This document shows positions 1-6,971 of a stretch of 29,794 bases of DNA, in pieces. The first letter of the stretch is position 1. Every line of letters begins with the position of its first letter. Both the position numbers and the translations under genes were made by a program. The stretch lies in contig CAJUFE010000061.1 in assembly GCA_910585635.1 (NCBI GenBank), positions 1 through 29,794 of the forward strand, in the 5' to 3' direction. This stretch comes from an uncultured Lachnospiraceae bacterium. GTDB taxonomy: Bacteria; Bacillota; Clostridia; Lachnospirales; Lachnospiraceae. The notes beneath the pieces were generated by a model. The model was given only the letters and a program-made list of their open reading frames with translations, ran no database searches and had not been told where the DNA came from.

Positions 1-97
1 AAGGATCTCAGGGTCTGTGTATTGTTTAGTCTTCGATTTTCAAGGTCCAAGGTTAGAACTCTGCTGTCTCTCAAGCTCTTTAGCTCTTGGCGACAAC
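1..97 (-). other. Leader region, probably of a 16S rRNA operon lying beyond the left edge
   Basis: After P2 the minus strand gives a leader without a convincing ORF. It contains ACCTTGAAAATCGAA (about 32-46), which resembles the CTTTGAAAAC-type boxA and processing segments found before and between clostridial rRNA genes. No mature 16S sequence is reached. The rRNA identity is inferred from the tandem promoters and this motif; a tRNA or another stable-RNA operon is possible. Confidence 0.45.
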
Positions 98-103
98 TTC
101 TTA

Positions 104-132
104 AGTATATCGCATCTTTTCGAGCTTGTCAA
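104..132 (-). promoter_or_regulatory. Sigma-70 promoter P2 of a leftward (probably rRNA) operon
   Basis: The minus strand carries TTGACA (127-132), a perfect -35, and TATACT (104-109), with a 17-base spacer. It is the stronger of the two tandem promoters and starts transcription at about position 97, running out of the left edge. Confidence 0.75.
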
Positions 133-238
133 CAACTTTTTTAACTTTTTTTGTCGGTCCAGGTCTTTTCAACCTTTACTGACAATTTGTGGATCCTTTT
201 GACCAGATCCGCCGCCGTCTCACCGACGCGCAAGTGAT

Positions 239-267
239 ATGATAGCACTACGCTTTTAAAAAGTCAA
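239..267 (-). promoter_or_regulatory. Sigma-70 promoter P1 of a leftward (probably rRNA) operon
   Basis: On the minus strand a -35 box TTGACT (262-267) and a -10 box TATCAT (239-244) are separated by exactly 17 bases. It begins about 20 bases past the stop codon of the membrane protein at 287. Together with a second promoter about 135 bases further on, it forms the tandem P1/P2 arrangement typical of rRNA operons. No gene lies downstream inside the window. Confidence 0.7.
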
Positions 268-286
268 CCACTTTTTTCATTCTTTT

Positions 287-895
287 TTATTCTTTTTCAT
301 TTTTACATTTATCTACATTTTTATGGTGTCTCCCGGTCGACGGTAGCCCTTTGAGCAGCTGGCCGGGCGCGCTCCGGAGCATCTGTCTGATCTCATCCCG
401 GTCCTTTCCAATGAAAGGCTTCTTATCGAACATAGACAGGGAGACGGACAGTCCGCAGATCACGGCCGCGGCCAGAAAAAGGGCCAGCAGCCAAGGCCAT
501 AAAAGGAGACGGACCGGCAGGTAGAAGGGTACAGTCACCATACGGATCCCATTCCAGAGCAGCTGGATGGTGGCGACGATGAGCCGCAGAGCCTCCGCAC
601 AGATGACCCCCAGATAAAGGGATCCCACATCCTCTTTTGTCCGGCGCACAGAAAACCGCAGGAGCATGACAGTACAGAGCCCGCAGGAAAGCATGGTAGA
701 GGCCGCCAGCACCAGGTTGACGATGGCTAACAAGAGCCCGCTGTCCCAAGCCGCCCTGCAGAGCAGCCAGAAGATCCTATAGAGAAAACGGGCGGTCAGT
801 ATCGTTTTTAAAAGATACGGGAGCATACAGACCAGGGGAACGATCTTTAAAAGGATATCTTCCGGCCCCTGACCTTCTTTTTTCCAACAGATCAT
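287..895 (-). CDS. Multi-pass membrane protein of unknown function
   Basis: A 202-residue hydrophobic protein that I do not recognise. Four or five likely membrane segments lie around residues 15-35, 50-75, 85-110 and 125-150, followed by a short charged tail rich in Lys, Asp and Glu, probably cytoplasmic. The start is taken as the ATG at 895 because GGAGGA sits 5 bases before it; an ATG six codons upstream (913) has no ribosome site. It follows the DUF975-FHA gene on the same strand with a 95-base gap containing a hairpin, so it may be cotranscribed with it. The two proteins could work together, but nothing in the sequence proves it. Confidence 0.6.
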   Translation of the reverse strand: MICWKKEGQGPEDILLKIVPLVCMLPYLLKTILTARFLYRIFWLLCRAAWDSGLLLAIVNLVLAASTMLSCGLCTVMLLRFSVRRTKEDVGSLYLGVICAEALRLIVATIQLLWNGIRMVTVPFYLPVRLLLWPWLLALFLAAAVICGLSVSLSMFDKKPFIGKDRDEIRQMLRSAPGQLLKGLPSTGRHHKNVDKCKNEKE

Positions 896-920
896 GTCTT
901 TCCTCCAGTTCATGCGGCAA

Positions 921-961
921 AGAGATTGCGGGCTCCATCTATACTGGCTCCCGCAAGCTCT
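921..961 (-). terminator. Hairpin between the DUF975-FHA gene and the downstream membrane protein
   Basis: A 12-position stem (921-932 with 950-961) with one mismatch and a 17-base loop on the minus strand. It is followed by only a short T stretch, so it may be a weak or attenuating terminator or an mRNA stabiliser. Confidence 0.35.
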
Positions 962-990
962 CTGTCCTTTTACTTTTATGTATCCTGATC

Positions 991-2016
991 CTATCTGATC
1001 TCCAGGGAGAACACGTCCCCGCCGGTGCCAAGCTGCAGATATGCGCCGGACTGCAGCTGGGTGGGACGGCCCTTGGGCAGACGGCCCTTCTGCAGATCGA
1101 AGGTCCCGGCCTCGGAATAGTCGGTCACCACAAAACCACGTCCGTCAAATTCTACCTTTACATGTACGGCAGCCACCTGAGGGCCGTTGACCACCAGATT
1201 GCACTTTGTGGGGTCCTTGCCGATCGTCAGAGGGCTCCCTATGGCCACCGGGATGTCCGCGCCGGTAAATTCTCCCTGAACGCCTACCAAAAAGCCGCTG
1301 GCCGCCCCATAAGCGCTCCCGGAGTCGGTGAGGCCCTTATAGCTGTCGCCGGTCATGGTCATCGTGCCGGCCGTGGCGACGAAGCCTGCTCTGCCGCGGG
1401 GGATCCCCAGGCGGTCTTCCTTCAGCTGCAGATACAGCTCGGACCTGGTCGCATAGTAATAGGGCATGACGAAGAGCAGGCCGAGACCGCAGGGGAGGCA
1501 CCCCAGCAGGAACCAGCCGGTAAAGGAAAGATCTAAGATGAAGGTATCGAATTTATTGCCATCCATCATCTGCTTGCTCATGGCGAAGATCTCTTTCCGG
1601 TCCTTCTCCGGAAATTCTGCTGCCAGATACGGGATCATGCGGTATTCGTAGGATTTGATGACCCCGGGGATGCAGAAAAGCAGCGACCACAGGAACTGGA
1701 ACAGCCCCTTAAAGAACATGACCGCCACCACGTTCATGTAATTCCCTTTAAAGCCGCCAAACAGGGCGTCGATACCCACATTGCTCTCGGTCTCTGTACT
1801 CTGGGTGAAATAACTGAACAGACCGACGATCAGAACGTTCACCACAAATAAAGCTACGACAGGGCCGGCAACGAAATTGAGTAAGGGGATGAAGGACGCC
1901 ACCAGGGACGCGCCTCCTGCGATCGCACCCTCCGCCAGGACCATCAGGACCCCATACCAATAATACTGCTTCAGACCCGCCTTCGCCCGGCCTTTCAACT
2001 CAGCTCTTGTCCACAT
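991..2016 (-). CDS. DUF975-family membrane protein fused to a C-terminal FHA-like domain
   Basis: A 341-residue protein. The N-terminal ~200 residues match the DUF975 layout: membrane segments near 20-45, 50-75, 95-125 and 165-190, a central KSYEYRMIPYLAAEFP segment, and a glycine-rich last helix. The C-terminal part (about 246-341) reads as an FHA-type beta sandwich, with IGKDPTKCNLVV and a later VHVKVEFDGRGFVV. FHA domains bind phosphothreonine, but the usual GR and SxxH residues are here GK and AAVH, so binding may be altered. The ATG at 2016 is preceded by AGGAGG with 9-base spacing; an in-frame ATG 11 codons upstream is not. The gene has its own promoter just past the kinase gene. DUF975 function is unknown. 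Confidence 0.75.
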   Translation of the reverse strand: MWTRAELKGRAKAGLKQYYWYGVLMVLAEGAIAGGASLVASFIPLLNFVAGPVVALFVVNVLIVGLFSYFTQSTETESNVGIDALFGGFKGNYMNVVAVMFFKGLFQFLWSLLFCIPGVIKSYEYRMIPYLAAEFPEKDRKEIFAMSKQMMDGNKFDTFILDLSFTGWFLLGCLPCGLGLLFVMPYYYATRSELYLQLKEDRLGIPRGRAGFVATAGTMTMTGDSYKGLTDSGSAYGAASGFLVGVQGEFTGADIPVAIGSPLTIGKDPTKCNLVVNGPQVAAVHVKVEFDGRGFVVTDYSEAGTFDLQKGRLPKGRPTQLQSGAYLQLGTGGDVFSLEIR

Positions 2017-2091
2017 GTTCAAAAACCTCCTGCTCATTTTCTTTTGCACAGCTGTGCGCCTGCCTCTTGCCTTGCGGCCTGAGTGTCTTTC

Positions 2092-2121
2092 ATTATACCA
2101 CTATTCCCCATCTAATGTAAA
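2092..2121 (-). promoter_or_regulatory. Promoter of the DUF975-FHA gene
   Basis: On the minus strand TTTACA (2116-2121) and a perfect TATAAT (2092-2097) are 18 bases apart, with TGG before the -10. The -35 overlaps the last codons of the kinase gene, which makes the DUF975-FHA gene at least partly independent of the two-component operon. Confidence 0.65.
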
Positions 2122-3651
2122 CCAGAACATCACCCCGCCTTCCACATTTTCCACCCCGCACTGCTTCTTATGGGAATCCATCACCGCCTTCACGATCGAA
2201 AGGCCGATGCCGCTGCCGCCGTAGGCTCTGGTCCTGGCCTTATCGACTTTATAGAACTTGGTCCAGAGATCGGGGAGGTCTTTCTCCGGGATCGGGTCCC
2301 CTGTGTTATAGACGCTGACCCTTACCTCCTGGCCTCCCTCCCTCTGCCAGCGGGACAGGGAGACCACCACCCTTTTCTCGTAGGCGGCATGGTTGATGGC
2401 ATTGTTCAGATAATTGGTCACCACTTCCTCGATCTTAAATTCATCGGCCCAGACATAACAGGGCTCTTTCTGGGTAAAGCTGAACTGGATCTTCTTCTGA
2501 TCGGCCATGATCTGCACAGAGGACAGCACGCCTAAGATCAGCTCGGTCAGGTCGAACCGCTCCATCACCGGCGCATCCTTGCCGGATTCTAAGGCGCTCA
2601 AGGTCAGGAGCTGCTTGACCATCTTGTTCATCTTATCGGCCTCATCCCGGATCACCTCACAGTAATAGTCCCGGCTCTCCGGTTCCTGGGCCATGCCCTC
2701 CATGAGGCCTTCTGCGTAGCCCTGGATCAGGGCGATCGGGGTCTTCAGCTCATGGGACACATTAGCGATGAAATCCTTGCGCATCTCGTCGATCCGGGTC
2801 TTCTGCTCGATGTCCTGCATCAGCTGCAGGTTCGCGGTCTTTAATTCCCCGATCGTGTCCTTTAAACGGTCGGAAAGGGTGTTCATGCTGTGTCCCAGCA
2901 CCCCGATCTCGTCGGCCGCCGTCCCGGTATAATGGGCGTCGAAATCCAGCTCGCACATGCGCTCCGACAGCTGGGTCAGGGAAAGGATGGGCGCCACCAT
3001 GGTCCTGGTGGTAAAGTAGATCAGGACGCTCCCTGCCGCCATGGCGGCCAGGCCTACATAGGCCAGGAAGCGGTTGGACAGCTCCACGCTCTCCCGGACG
3101 CTGGCCACGGGCATGGACATGATGAAGGGGCTGTCATCGGCCAAAAACCCCCAGCTCTCCAGATAAAAGGAGCGGATCCGCGGGTCGAAGCTCTGCTGGA
3201 TCGTGTAATCCTCGGTCTGGGATACGATCTTAAAGGGGCGGTCGTTCTGCCCCAGGATATTGCGCAGGAAACGTTCGCTCAAGGCATCGCCCTTTCTTTC
3301 TGAGGAGATCAGGGTGCCGTTAGAGCTGTCCATGATCAGCAGGGTGATGTTGGACCGCTCATTTAATTCCCGGATCAGATCGATCAGCGTGTTCCCCTCC
3401 AGCTCCTGGATCTCCCTTTTCCGCATAGCCTCGTCCAGCTTTTTAAATTCCTCCGCGATGTTCCTCCCGGCTTTCTGCTCTTCCTTGAGCAGCCGGTCCA
3501 CCAGGACATAGGCCTGCTCTAAGTCCTTGACCTTTTCCCGCATGTAAAAGTCCTCCAGCAGCCAGCTGTTCACGCCCCAGAGGCACAGGAGGACCATGGC
3601 CATCAGGCTGATAAAGATCAGGGTGAACCGTAAGCGGATCGAGCGTCTCAT
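2101..3651 (-). CDS. Membrane sensor histidine kinase of a two-component system
   Basis: A 516-residue HAMP-type kinase. TM1 spans about 8-30. An extracytoplasmic sensor region covers about 31-195, starting with a coiled coil and continuing with a PAS/Cache-like part. TM2 is at about 196-213 and HAMP at about 214-268. The dimerisation domain has FIANVSHELKTP with His300 as phosphoacceptor, and the ATPase domain shows the N box (Asn417), VYNTGDPI (G1) and GGSGIGLSI (G2). All catalytic motifs are present. The start overlaps the regulator stop by four bases (ATGA), implying translational coupling. The signal cannot be told from sequence. Confidence 0.9.
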   Translation of the reverse strand: MRRSIRLRFTLIFISLMAMVLLCLWGVNSWLLEDFYMREKVKDLEQAYVLVDRLLKEEQKAGRNIAEEFKKLDEAMRKREIQELEGNTLIDLIRELNERSNITLLIMDSSNGTLISSERKGDALSERFLRNILGQNDRPFKIVSQTEDYTIQQSFDPRIRSFYLESWGFLADDSPFIMSMPVASVRESVELSNRFLAYVGLAAMAAGSVLIYFTTRTMVAPILSLTQLSERMCELDFDAHYTGTAADEIGVLGHSMNTLSDRLKDTIGELKTANLQLMQDIEQKTRIDEMRKDFIANVSHELKTPIALIQGYAEGLMEGMAQEPESRDYYCEVIRDEADKMNKMVKQLLTLSALESGKDAPVMERFDLTELILGVLSSVQIMADQKKIQFSFTQKEPCYVWADEFKIEEVVTNYLNNAINHAAYEKRVVVSLSRWQREGGQEVRVSVYNTGDPIPEKDLPDLWTKFYKVDKARTRAYGGSGIGLSIVKAVMDSHKKQCGVENVEGGVMFWFTLDGE

Positions 3652-4325
3652 GAGCCTACCTCGAACTTATACCCCATGCCCCAGACGGTCTTGATGTACT
3701 CGCCGCGGCTGCCCATCTTGCTGCGCAGCTTCTTCACATGGGTGTCGATGGTGCGGGCGTCCCCGAAATAGTCGTAGTTCCATACATTGTTCAAGATCTT
3801 CTCCCTGGAAAGGGCCAGGCCCTGGTTCTCCACAAAATAGCTCAACAGCTCAAATTCCTTATAGCTCAGCTCCACCGGCTGTCCGTCGATGGTCACCTGC
3901 CGGGCCGCCTTGTCGATACAGATGCCGCCCACCTCCACATTATCCGCCGCCGCCCCGTTCACCCGGCGCAGGATGGCTTCCACACGGGCCACTAAGATCT
4001 TAGGGCTGAAGGGCTTGGCGATATACTCGTCCACGCCTAAGTCAAAGCCCTGGAGCTCGTCCCGCTCCTCGCCCCTGGCCGTCAGCATGATGATCGGCAC
4101 CTTGGAGTACCGCCGGATGGTCTTTAGGACCTCCCAGCCATCCATCTTGGGCATCATCACATCCAGCAGGATCATGGCGATGTCCTTTTGCTCAAAAAAG
4201 AGATCTACTGCTTCCTCGCCATCAGCCGCTTCCAGCACCTGGAAGCCCTTGACCGACAGGAAATCCTTTACCAGCTTGCGCATCCTGGCTTCGTCGTCTA
4301 CTACTAAGATCTTTAAGGTCTCCAT
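3648..4325 (-). CDS. OmpR/PhoB-family response regulator
   Basis: A 225-residue protein: receiver domain 1-120 with acidic pair Asp10-Asp11, phosphoacceptor Asp55 (LLDVMMP), Thr82 and Lys104, then a winged-helix DNA-binding domain from about 128 with the usual ending RTIDTHVKKLRSKMG and VWGMGYKFE. It acts as a phosphorylation-dependent transcription factor and is the partner of the kinase encoded next in the operon. The ATG at 4325 follows a purine-rich AGGAGAGGAG site. The 220 bases upstream hold no gene; operon autoregulation is common in this family but no operator is evident here. Confidence 0.92.
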   Translation of the reverse strand: METLKILVVDDEARMRKLVKDFLSVKGFQVLEAADGEEAVDLFFEQKDIAMILLDVMMPKMDGWEVLKTIRRYSKVPIIMLTARGEERDELQGFDLGVDEYIAKPFSPKILVARVEAILRRVNGAAADNVEVGGICIDKAARQVTIDGQPVELSYKEFELLSYFVENQGLALSREKILNNVWNYDYFGDARTIDTHVKKLRSKMGSRGEYIKTVWGMGYKFEVGS

Positions 4326-4545
4326 ATGGACCGCTCCTCTCCTTTATCTCCCGGCATGGGGCAGGCGCCTGCCGCCTGACCGCCGGCCGCTGCTGACTGC
4401 CCTTTGCTTTTATGGGCTCTCTTGGGCATTATTTTAGCATCTTTTGAGGGGATCGGCTAGGACTTCACAGACATTTCACAGGTCCGGCCCTTCCGGGGGA
4501 TACTTTTCACAGGCAGACCAGAGGGTCCGCTCTGGAAGGGACCTG

Positions 4546-4854
4546 TCACTCTGGTATATGCTGGTATTTTCCGATCTTCTGGTCGATCGTCAAGATCTCC
4601 CCTTCCGGCCGGTAGACGACCTTTACATAGGCGGACACCTTCGGGGCGCCGGCCCGGATGGCTACGTGTTGGCATTCCTTTACGATGTCCATCAGCTGGT
4701 CGTAGTCCTCTCCCTCGATGGTGGTCTCAAAGGGTCCCACCTCATAGCGCAGGCCTGTGCCGGCGATATAGGCGATGACCTCGTCTACGATACGGCAAAG
4801 CTCCTGGTCGTTGGGAGCCTCTGGTAAAACCTGGATAGCGATACTTGCACTCAT
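4546..4854 (-). CDS. Thiamine-binding protein, MTH1187/YkoF-like (DUF77) family
   Basis: A 102-residue small ferredoxin-fold protein. The N-terminal SIAIQVLPEAP strand, the central GPFETTIEG and the C-terminal SAYVKVVYRP are typical of the Thiamine_BP/MTH1187 family. Members bind thiamine or its pyrimidine moiety in the cytoplasm; the YkoF branch serves a hydroxymethylpyrimidine ECF transporter. No transporter gene is adjacent, so this is a stand-alone unit. The role is strongly supported by the TPP riboswitch and attenuator directly upstream. The ribosome site GGAGGAG lies 5 bases before the ATG. Confidence 0.85.
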   Translation of the reverse strand: MSASIAIQVLPEAPNDQELCRIVDEVIAYIAGTGLRYEVGPFETTIEGEDYDQLMDIVKECQHVAIRAGAPKVSAYVKVVYRPEGEILTIDQKIGKYQHIPE

Positions 4855-4912
4855 CTTTTCTCCTCCTTCATGGGGCGGATCTTAAGATCCGCGGTCTCTG
4901 TGTCTTGGCAAC

Positions 4913-4945
4913 AAAAAACAGGAGATACCTGATGGCGTCTCCTGT
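4913..4945 (-). terminator. Intrinsic terminator, expression platform of the TPP riboswitch
   Basis: On the minus strand a perfect 8-bp stem (4938-4945 with 4918-4925) and 12-base loop are followed by six T residues (4913-4918). It lies between the TPP aptamer and the gene, as expected for ligand-induced premature termination. Confidence 0.85.
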
Positions 4946-4969
4946 AAGCTGTATAGGCTCTGACGATGA

Positions 4970-5057
4970 TGGCTTCCTACGGCGGCATTATCCGCATCAG
5001 GTGATAGGGTCGGAGCTGACCGCTCCCTCTCAGCCTGCTCTAGCAAGCTCCCCTGTG
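4970..5057 (-). promoter_or_regulatory. TPP riboswitch (THI element)
   Basis: The minus strand shows the conserved aptamer landmarks in order: ACAGGGG near 5050-5056, GCTGAGAGGG, GACCCTATCACCTGATGCGG, GATAATGCCG and CGTAGGAAG at about 4973. This is the classic thiamine pyrophosphate aptamer, repressing when TPP is bound. The terminator downstream indicates transcriptional control of the thiamine-binding protein gene. Confidence 0.95.
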
Positions 5058-5073
5058 TTCTGTTGTTACTATG

Positions 5074-5102
5074 ATGATACACCGGTCTGTGTGCAGATGC
5101 AA
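5074..5102 (-). promoter_or_regulatory. Promoter of the TPP-riboswitch transcript
   Basis: The minus strand carries TTGCAT (5097-5102) and TATCAT (5074-5079) with a 17-base spacer, ending just before the aptamer. It makes the thiamine gene independent of the upstream kduI. Confidence 0.7.
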
Positions 5103-5156
5103 GTACTTTTTAGAAATAGCCATGGACCGCCGGTGAACAGGACCGTGACCGTGCGC

Positions 5157-5999
5157 CTACCTAAGCTCCGTAGTCTGGATCGTGTCCATATCGTCAAAGG
5201 CCTGGTTCTCGCCGCCCATAGCCCAGATGAAGGTATAGTTGGAGGTGCCTGCGCCGGCGTGGATGCTCCAGGAGGGGCTGATCACCGCCTGCTCGTTCTG
5301 CATCACGATGTGGCGGGTCTCCTTGCCCTCGCCCATCATATGGAACACCACATTATCCTTCGGCACTTCAAAGTACATGTAGACTTCCATCCTTCTCTCG
5401 TGAGTGTGGGCCGGCATGGTGTTCCACACACTGCCGGGCTCTAATGCCGTCATGCCCATGGACAGCTGGCAGGTAGGCAGGACATCAGGATGGATGAACT
5501 GGTTGATCGTGCGCTTATTAGAGGTCTCCATAGCGCCTAAAGGACGCTTCACCGCCTTATCGATCGGCAGATAGGTAGTCTTATAGGCGCAGTGTGCCGG
5601 TGCGCTGACCATGTAGAACTTAGCCGGAGCGGACGGATCGTCGCTGGCGAAGGTGACCTTCTTAGCCCCCTGGGTGATGTAGAGACAGTCCTTATAGTCC
5701 ATGTGGAAGGTCTCGTCGTCGGCCTTGATGGTGCCTGCCCCCCCGATATTAAAGATGCCGATCTCTCTCCTCTCCAGGAAATAATGGGTCCCGAAATTCG
5801 CCCACACGTCGATCCCCTTATCGATCGGCACTTCCTCTTTCACCGGCATACAGCCCAGGGTGACCATCCTGTCCACATGGGAATACACCGCCACCACCTC
5901 ATCGGCCACATACAGGTTTTCGATCAAAAACTCCTGGCGGGTCTCCTCTGTGGTGTAACGCTTAAAATCTCTCTGGTTGCAAGAATACCGAATGTCCAT
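5157..5999 (-). CDS. kduI: 5-dehydro-4-deoxy-D-glucuronate isomerase (4-deoxy-L-threo-5-hexosulose-uronate ketol-isomerase)
   Basis: A 280-residue cupin isomerase of normal length. It converts 4-deoxy-L-threo-5-hexosulose uronate, released from pectin or glycosaminoglycan breakdown, to 3-deoxy-D-glycero-2,5-hexodiulosonate. The metal site is intact: His198, His200 (AHTHERRMEVYMYF), Glu205 and His247 correspond to the known zinc ligands. The start is the ATG at 5999, 8 bases after GGAGGAG; an ATG nine codons upstream overlaps that ribosome site. No kduD, lyase or transporter gene is adjacent, so it is an orphan here. Repeated TACAAA motifs upstream may be operators. Confidence 0.92.
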   Translation of the reverse strand: MDIRYSCNQRDFKRYTTEETRQEFLIENLYVADEVVAVYSHVDRMVTLGCMPVKEEVPIDKGIDVWANFGTHYFLERREIGIFNIGGAGTIKADDETFHMDYKDCLYITQGAKKVTFASDDPSAPAKFYMVSAPAHCAYKTTYLPIDKAVKRPLGAMETSNKRTINQFIHPDVLPTCQLSMGMTALEPGSVWNTMPAHTHERRMEVYMYFEVPKDNVVFHMMGEGKETRHIVMQNEQAVISPSWSIHAGAGTSNYTFIWAMGGENQAFDDMDTIQTTELR

Positions 6000-6109
6000 C
6001 GAAATAACTCCTCCTTCTCTCCGCAAAGCGCCATAGCCCGGGCGGGCGGCGCTGTTATCATGTTATTAACAATGTATCATAGGATGGGGGGAAATACAAG
6101 GGGGGCGGC

Positions 6110-6166
6110 GCGATTTTTTATACAAATTTTTAGTTTGTATCTAATTTGTACTATTTGTATACCAAA
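6110..6166 (-). promoter_or_regulatory. TACAAA repeat cluster upstream of kduI, possible operator
   Basis: Read on the minus strand this stretch holds ATACAAA three times and its complement TTTGTAT once, so that one pair forms an inverted repeat with a 7-base centre. AT-rich repeats of this kind resemble GntR-family operators such as those controlling uronate genes, but no regulator gene is nearby. The assignment is an inference from position and symmetry. Confidence 0.35.
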
Positions 6167-6245
6167 TATCCAGGTGGACAGGGCTGTATTACTTTTCATA
6201 GGAGAGGGGGGCTTATTGCGTAGAAATGTGGCAAAGGGTCCGCGA

Positions 6246-6374
6246 CGGGAGGGGGGGAGCATGTAATGGGACGCGCTCTCGCTCCGACCGGAACGTAGCG
6301 GACGCTAAGCTCGTGAAAGACCTCGCTAAGCGCCGACGTTCCGCTAGGGTCCCGTTACATGCTCCCCCCTCCCG
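6246..6374. repeat. 129-bp element with 26-27 bp terminal inverted repeats
   Basis: The left arm (6246-6272) and right arm (6349-6374) are near-perfect reverse complements, differing by one base and one extra G in a run. The 76-base centre contains another inverted pair (GGAACGT 6290-6296, ACGTTCC 6336-6342) and a direct repeat CGCTAAGC. The whole can fold into one long hairpin. It lies in the gene-free 645 bases between kduI and the yjfB-like gene. It could be a MITE-like mobile remnant or a structured RNA; no obvious target-site duplication was found. Confidence 0.6.
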
Positions 6375-6587
6375 CCGCTACGTTATCGGATGGCGGATGT
6401 ACAGTATAGAAAGCCTCAACCTCTCTGATCCAAATATAGCTGGGGAGAAAATATCCCATTAGATCAGCCGACTTAAGTAGCGGAGGGAGGGGCCCCCTTG
6501 CGACATCTCTATGCGATAGGACTCCCTGGCGCGGGTGTGAAAAGTAACATGACCAGGTCCGTTGCACTCCAGCGACCGACTATACAC

Positions 6588-6616
6588 TTGCACCCGGCCA
6601 GCAATTTTGCTATAAT
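6588..6616 (+). promoter_or_regulatory. Promoter of the yjfB-like gene
   Basis: TTGCAC (6588-6593) and a perfect TATAAT (6611-6616) have a 17-base spacer. This is a sigma-70 type promoter and not the sigma-D motility promoter known for yjfB in Bacillus subtilis. Confidence 0.8.
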
Positions 6617-6644
6617 GGCCCCAGGCAGGAAAGGAGGGACCCTT

Positions 6645-6824
6645 ATGGATATCACAGCATTATCCGCTTCCTTATCGCTCTCAAATGCCAGCTTTGGCGC
6701 ACAGGTGGGTACAGCCCTGTTGTCGAAGGTCCTGGATACCGTGGAGGAGAACGGCGATGCCCTCATGCAGATGATGGCGGCGGCCGCTACCGGGCTGGGC
6801 CAGACGATCGATATCATGGCGTGA
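6645..6824 (+). CDS. Small putative motility protein, YjfB family
   Basis: A 59-residue peptide. It opens with MDITALSASLSLSN, has a central amphipathic helix with Met-rich DALMQMMAAAATG, and ends TIDIMA. This start-and-end pattern (MDI...LS...IDI) matches the YjfB_motility family, whose Bacillus member belongs to the flagellar regulon; the molecular role is unknown. AGGAAAGGAGG lies 7 bases before the ATG. An upstream in-frame extension to 6498 crosses the promoter and is not translated. No flagellar gene is nearby. Confidence 0.75.
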   Translation: MDITALSASLSLSNASFGAQVGTALLSKVLDTVEENGDALMQMMAAAATGLGQTIDIMA

Positions 6825-6884
6825 GGGGGCACATCCAAAAGTCAGAGACTGGCGGATCGGGAAGCTGACCTGCGGCAAAGAAAA

Positions 6885-6919
6885 GAAGGCGGCCACAAGG
6901 ATGTGACCGCCTTCTTTTT
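6885..6919. terminator. Bidirectional terminator between yjfB-like gene and nfnB
   Basis: A 13-position stem (6885-6897 with 6902-6914, one mismatch) and 4-base loop, followed by T-rich sequence on the plus strand and by TTCTTTTCTTT on the minus strand. It lies between two convergent genes and can serve both. Confidence 0.85.
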
Positions 6920-6971
6920 CTTTGCCGCTTTTCTATGGCGCTCTGCGCTCTTTCTGTGCGCTCTTCACCTA

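Noticed and set aside
17..202. 61-codon plus-strand ORF at the left edge
   Set aside because: It lies over the tandem promoters and leader of the leftward operon, has no ribosome site and shows no protein-like pattern.
2046..2057. 12-bp palindrome GCACAGCTGTGC in the DUF975-FHA leader
   Set aside because: Short, single and without a partner site; likely chance.
4500..4545. Nested hairpin (CCAGAG/CTCTGG inside ACAGG/CCTGT) after the thiamine-binding gene
   Set aside because: No T run follows, so it is not called a terminator, though it might contribute to one.
6247..6257. G-rich run as a possible G-quadruplex
   Set aside because: Only two adjacent G tracts occur on one strand; four suitably spaced tracts are not present.
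6226..6567. ORFs on both strands through the 129-bp inverted repeat
   Set aside because: They cross the palindrome, lack ribosome sites and look random.
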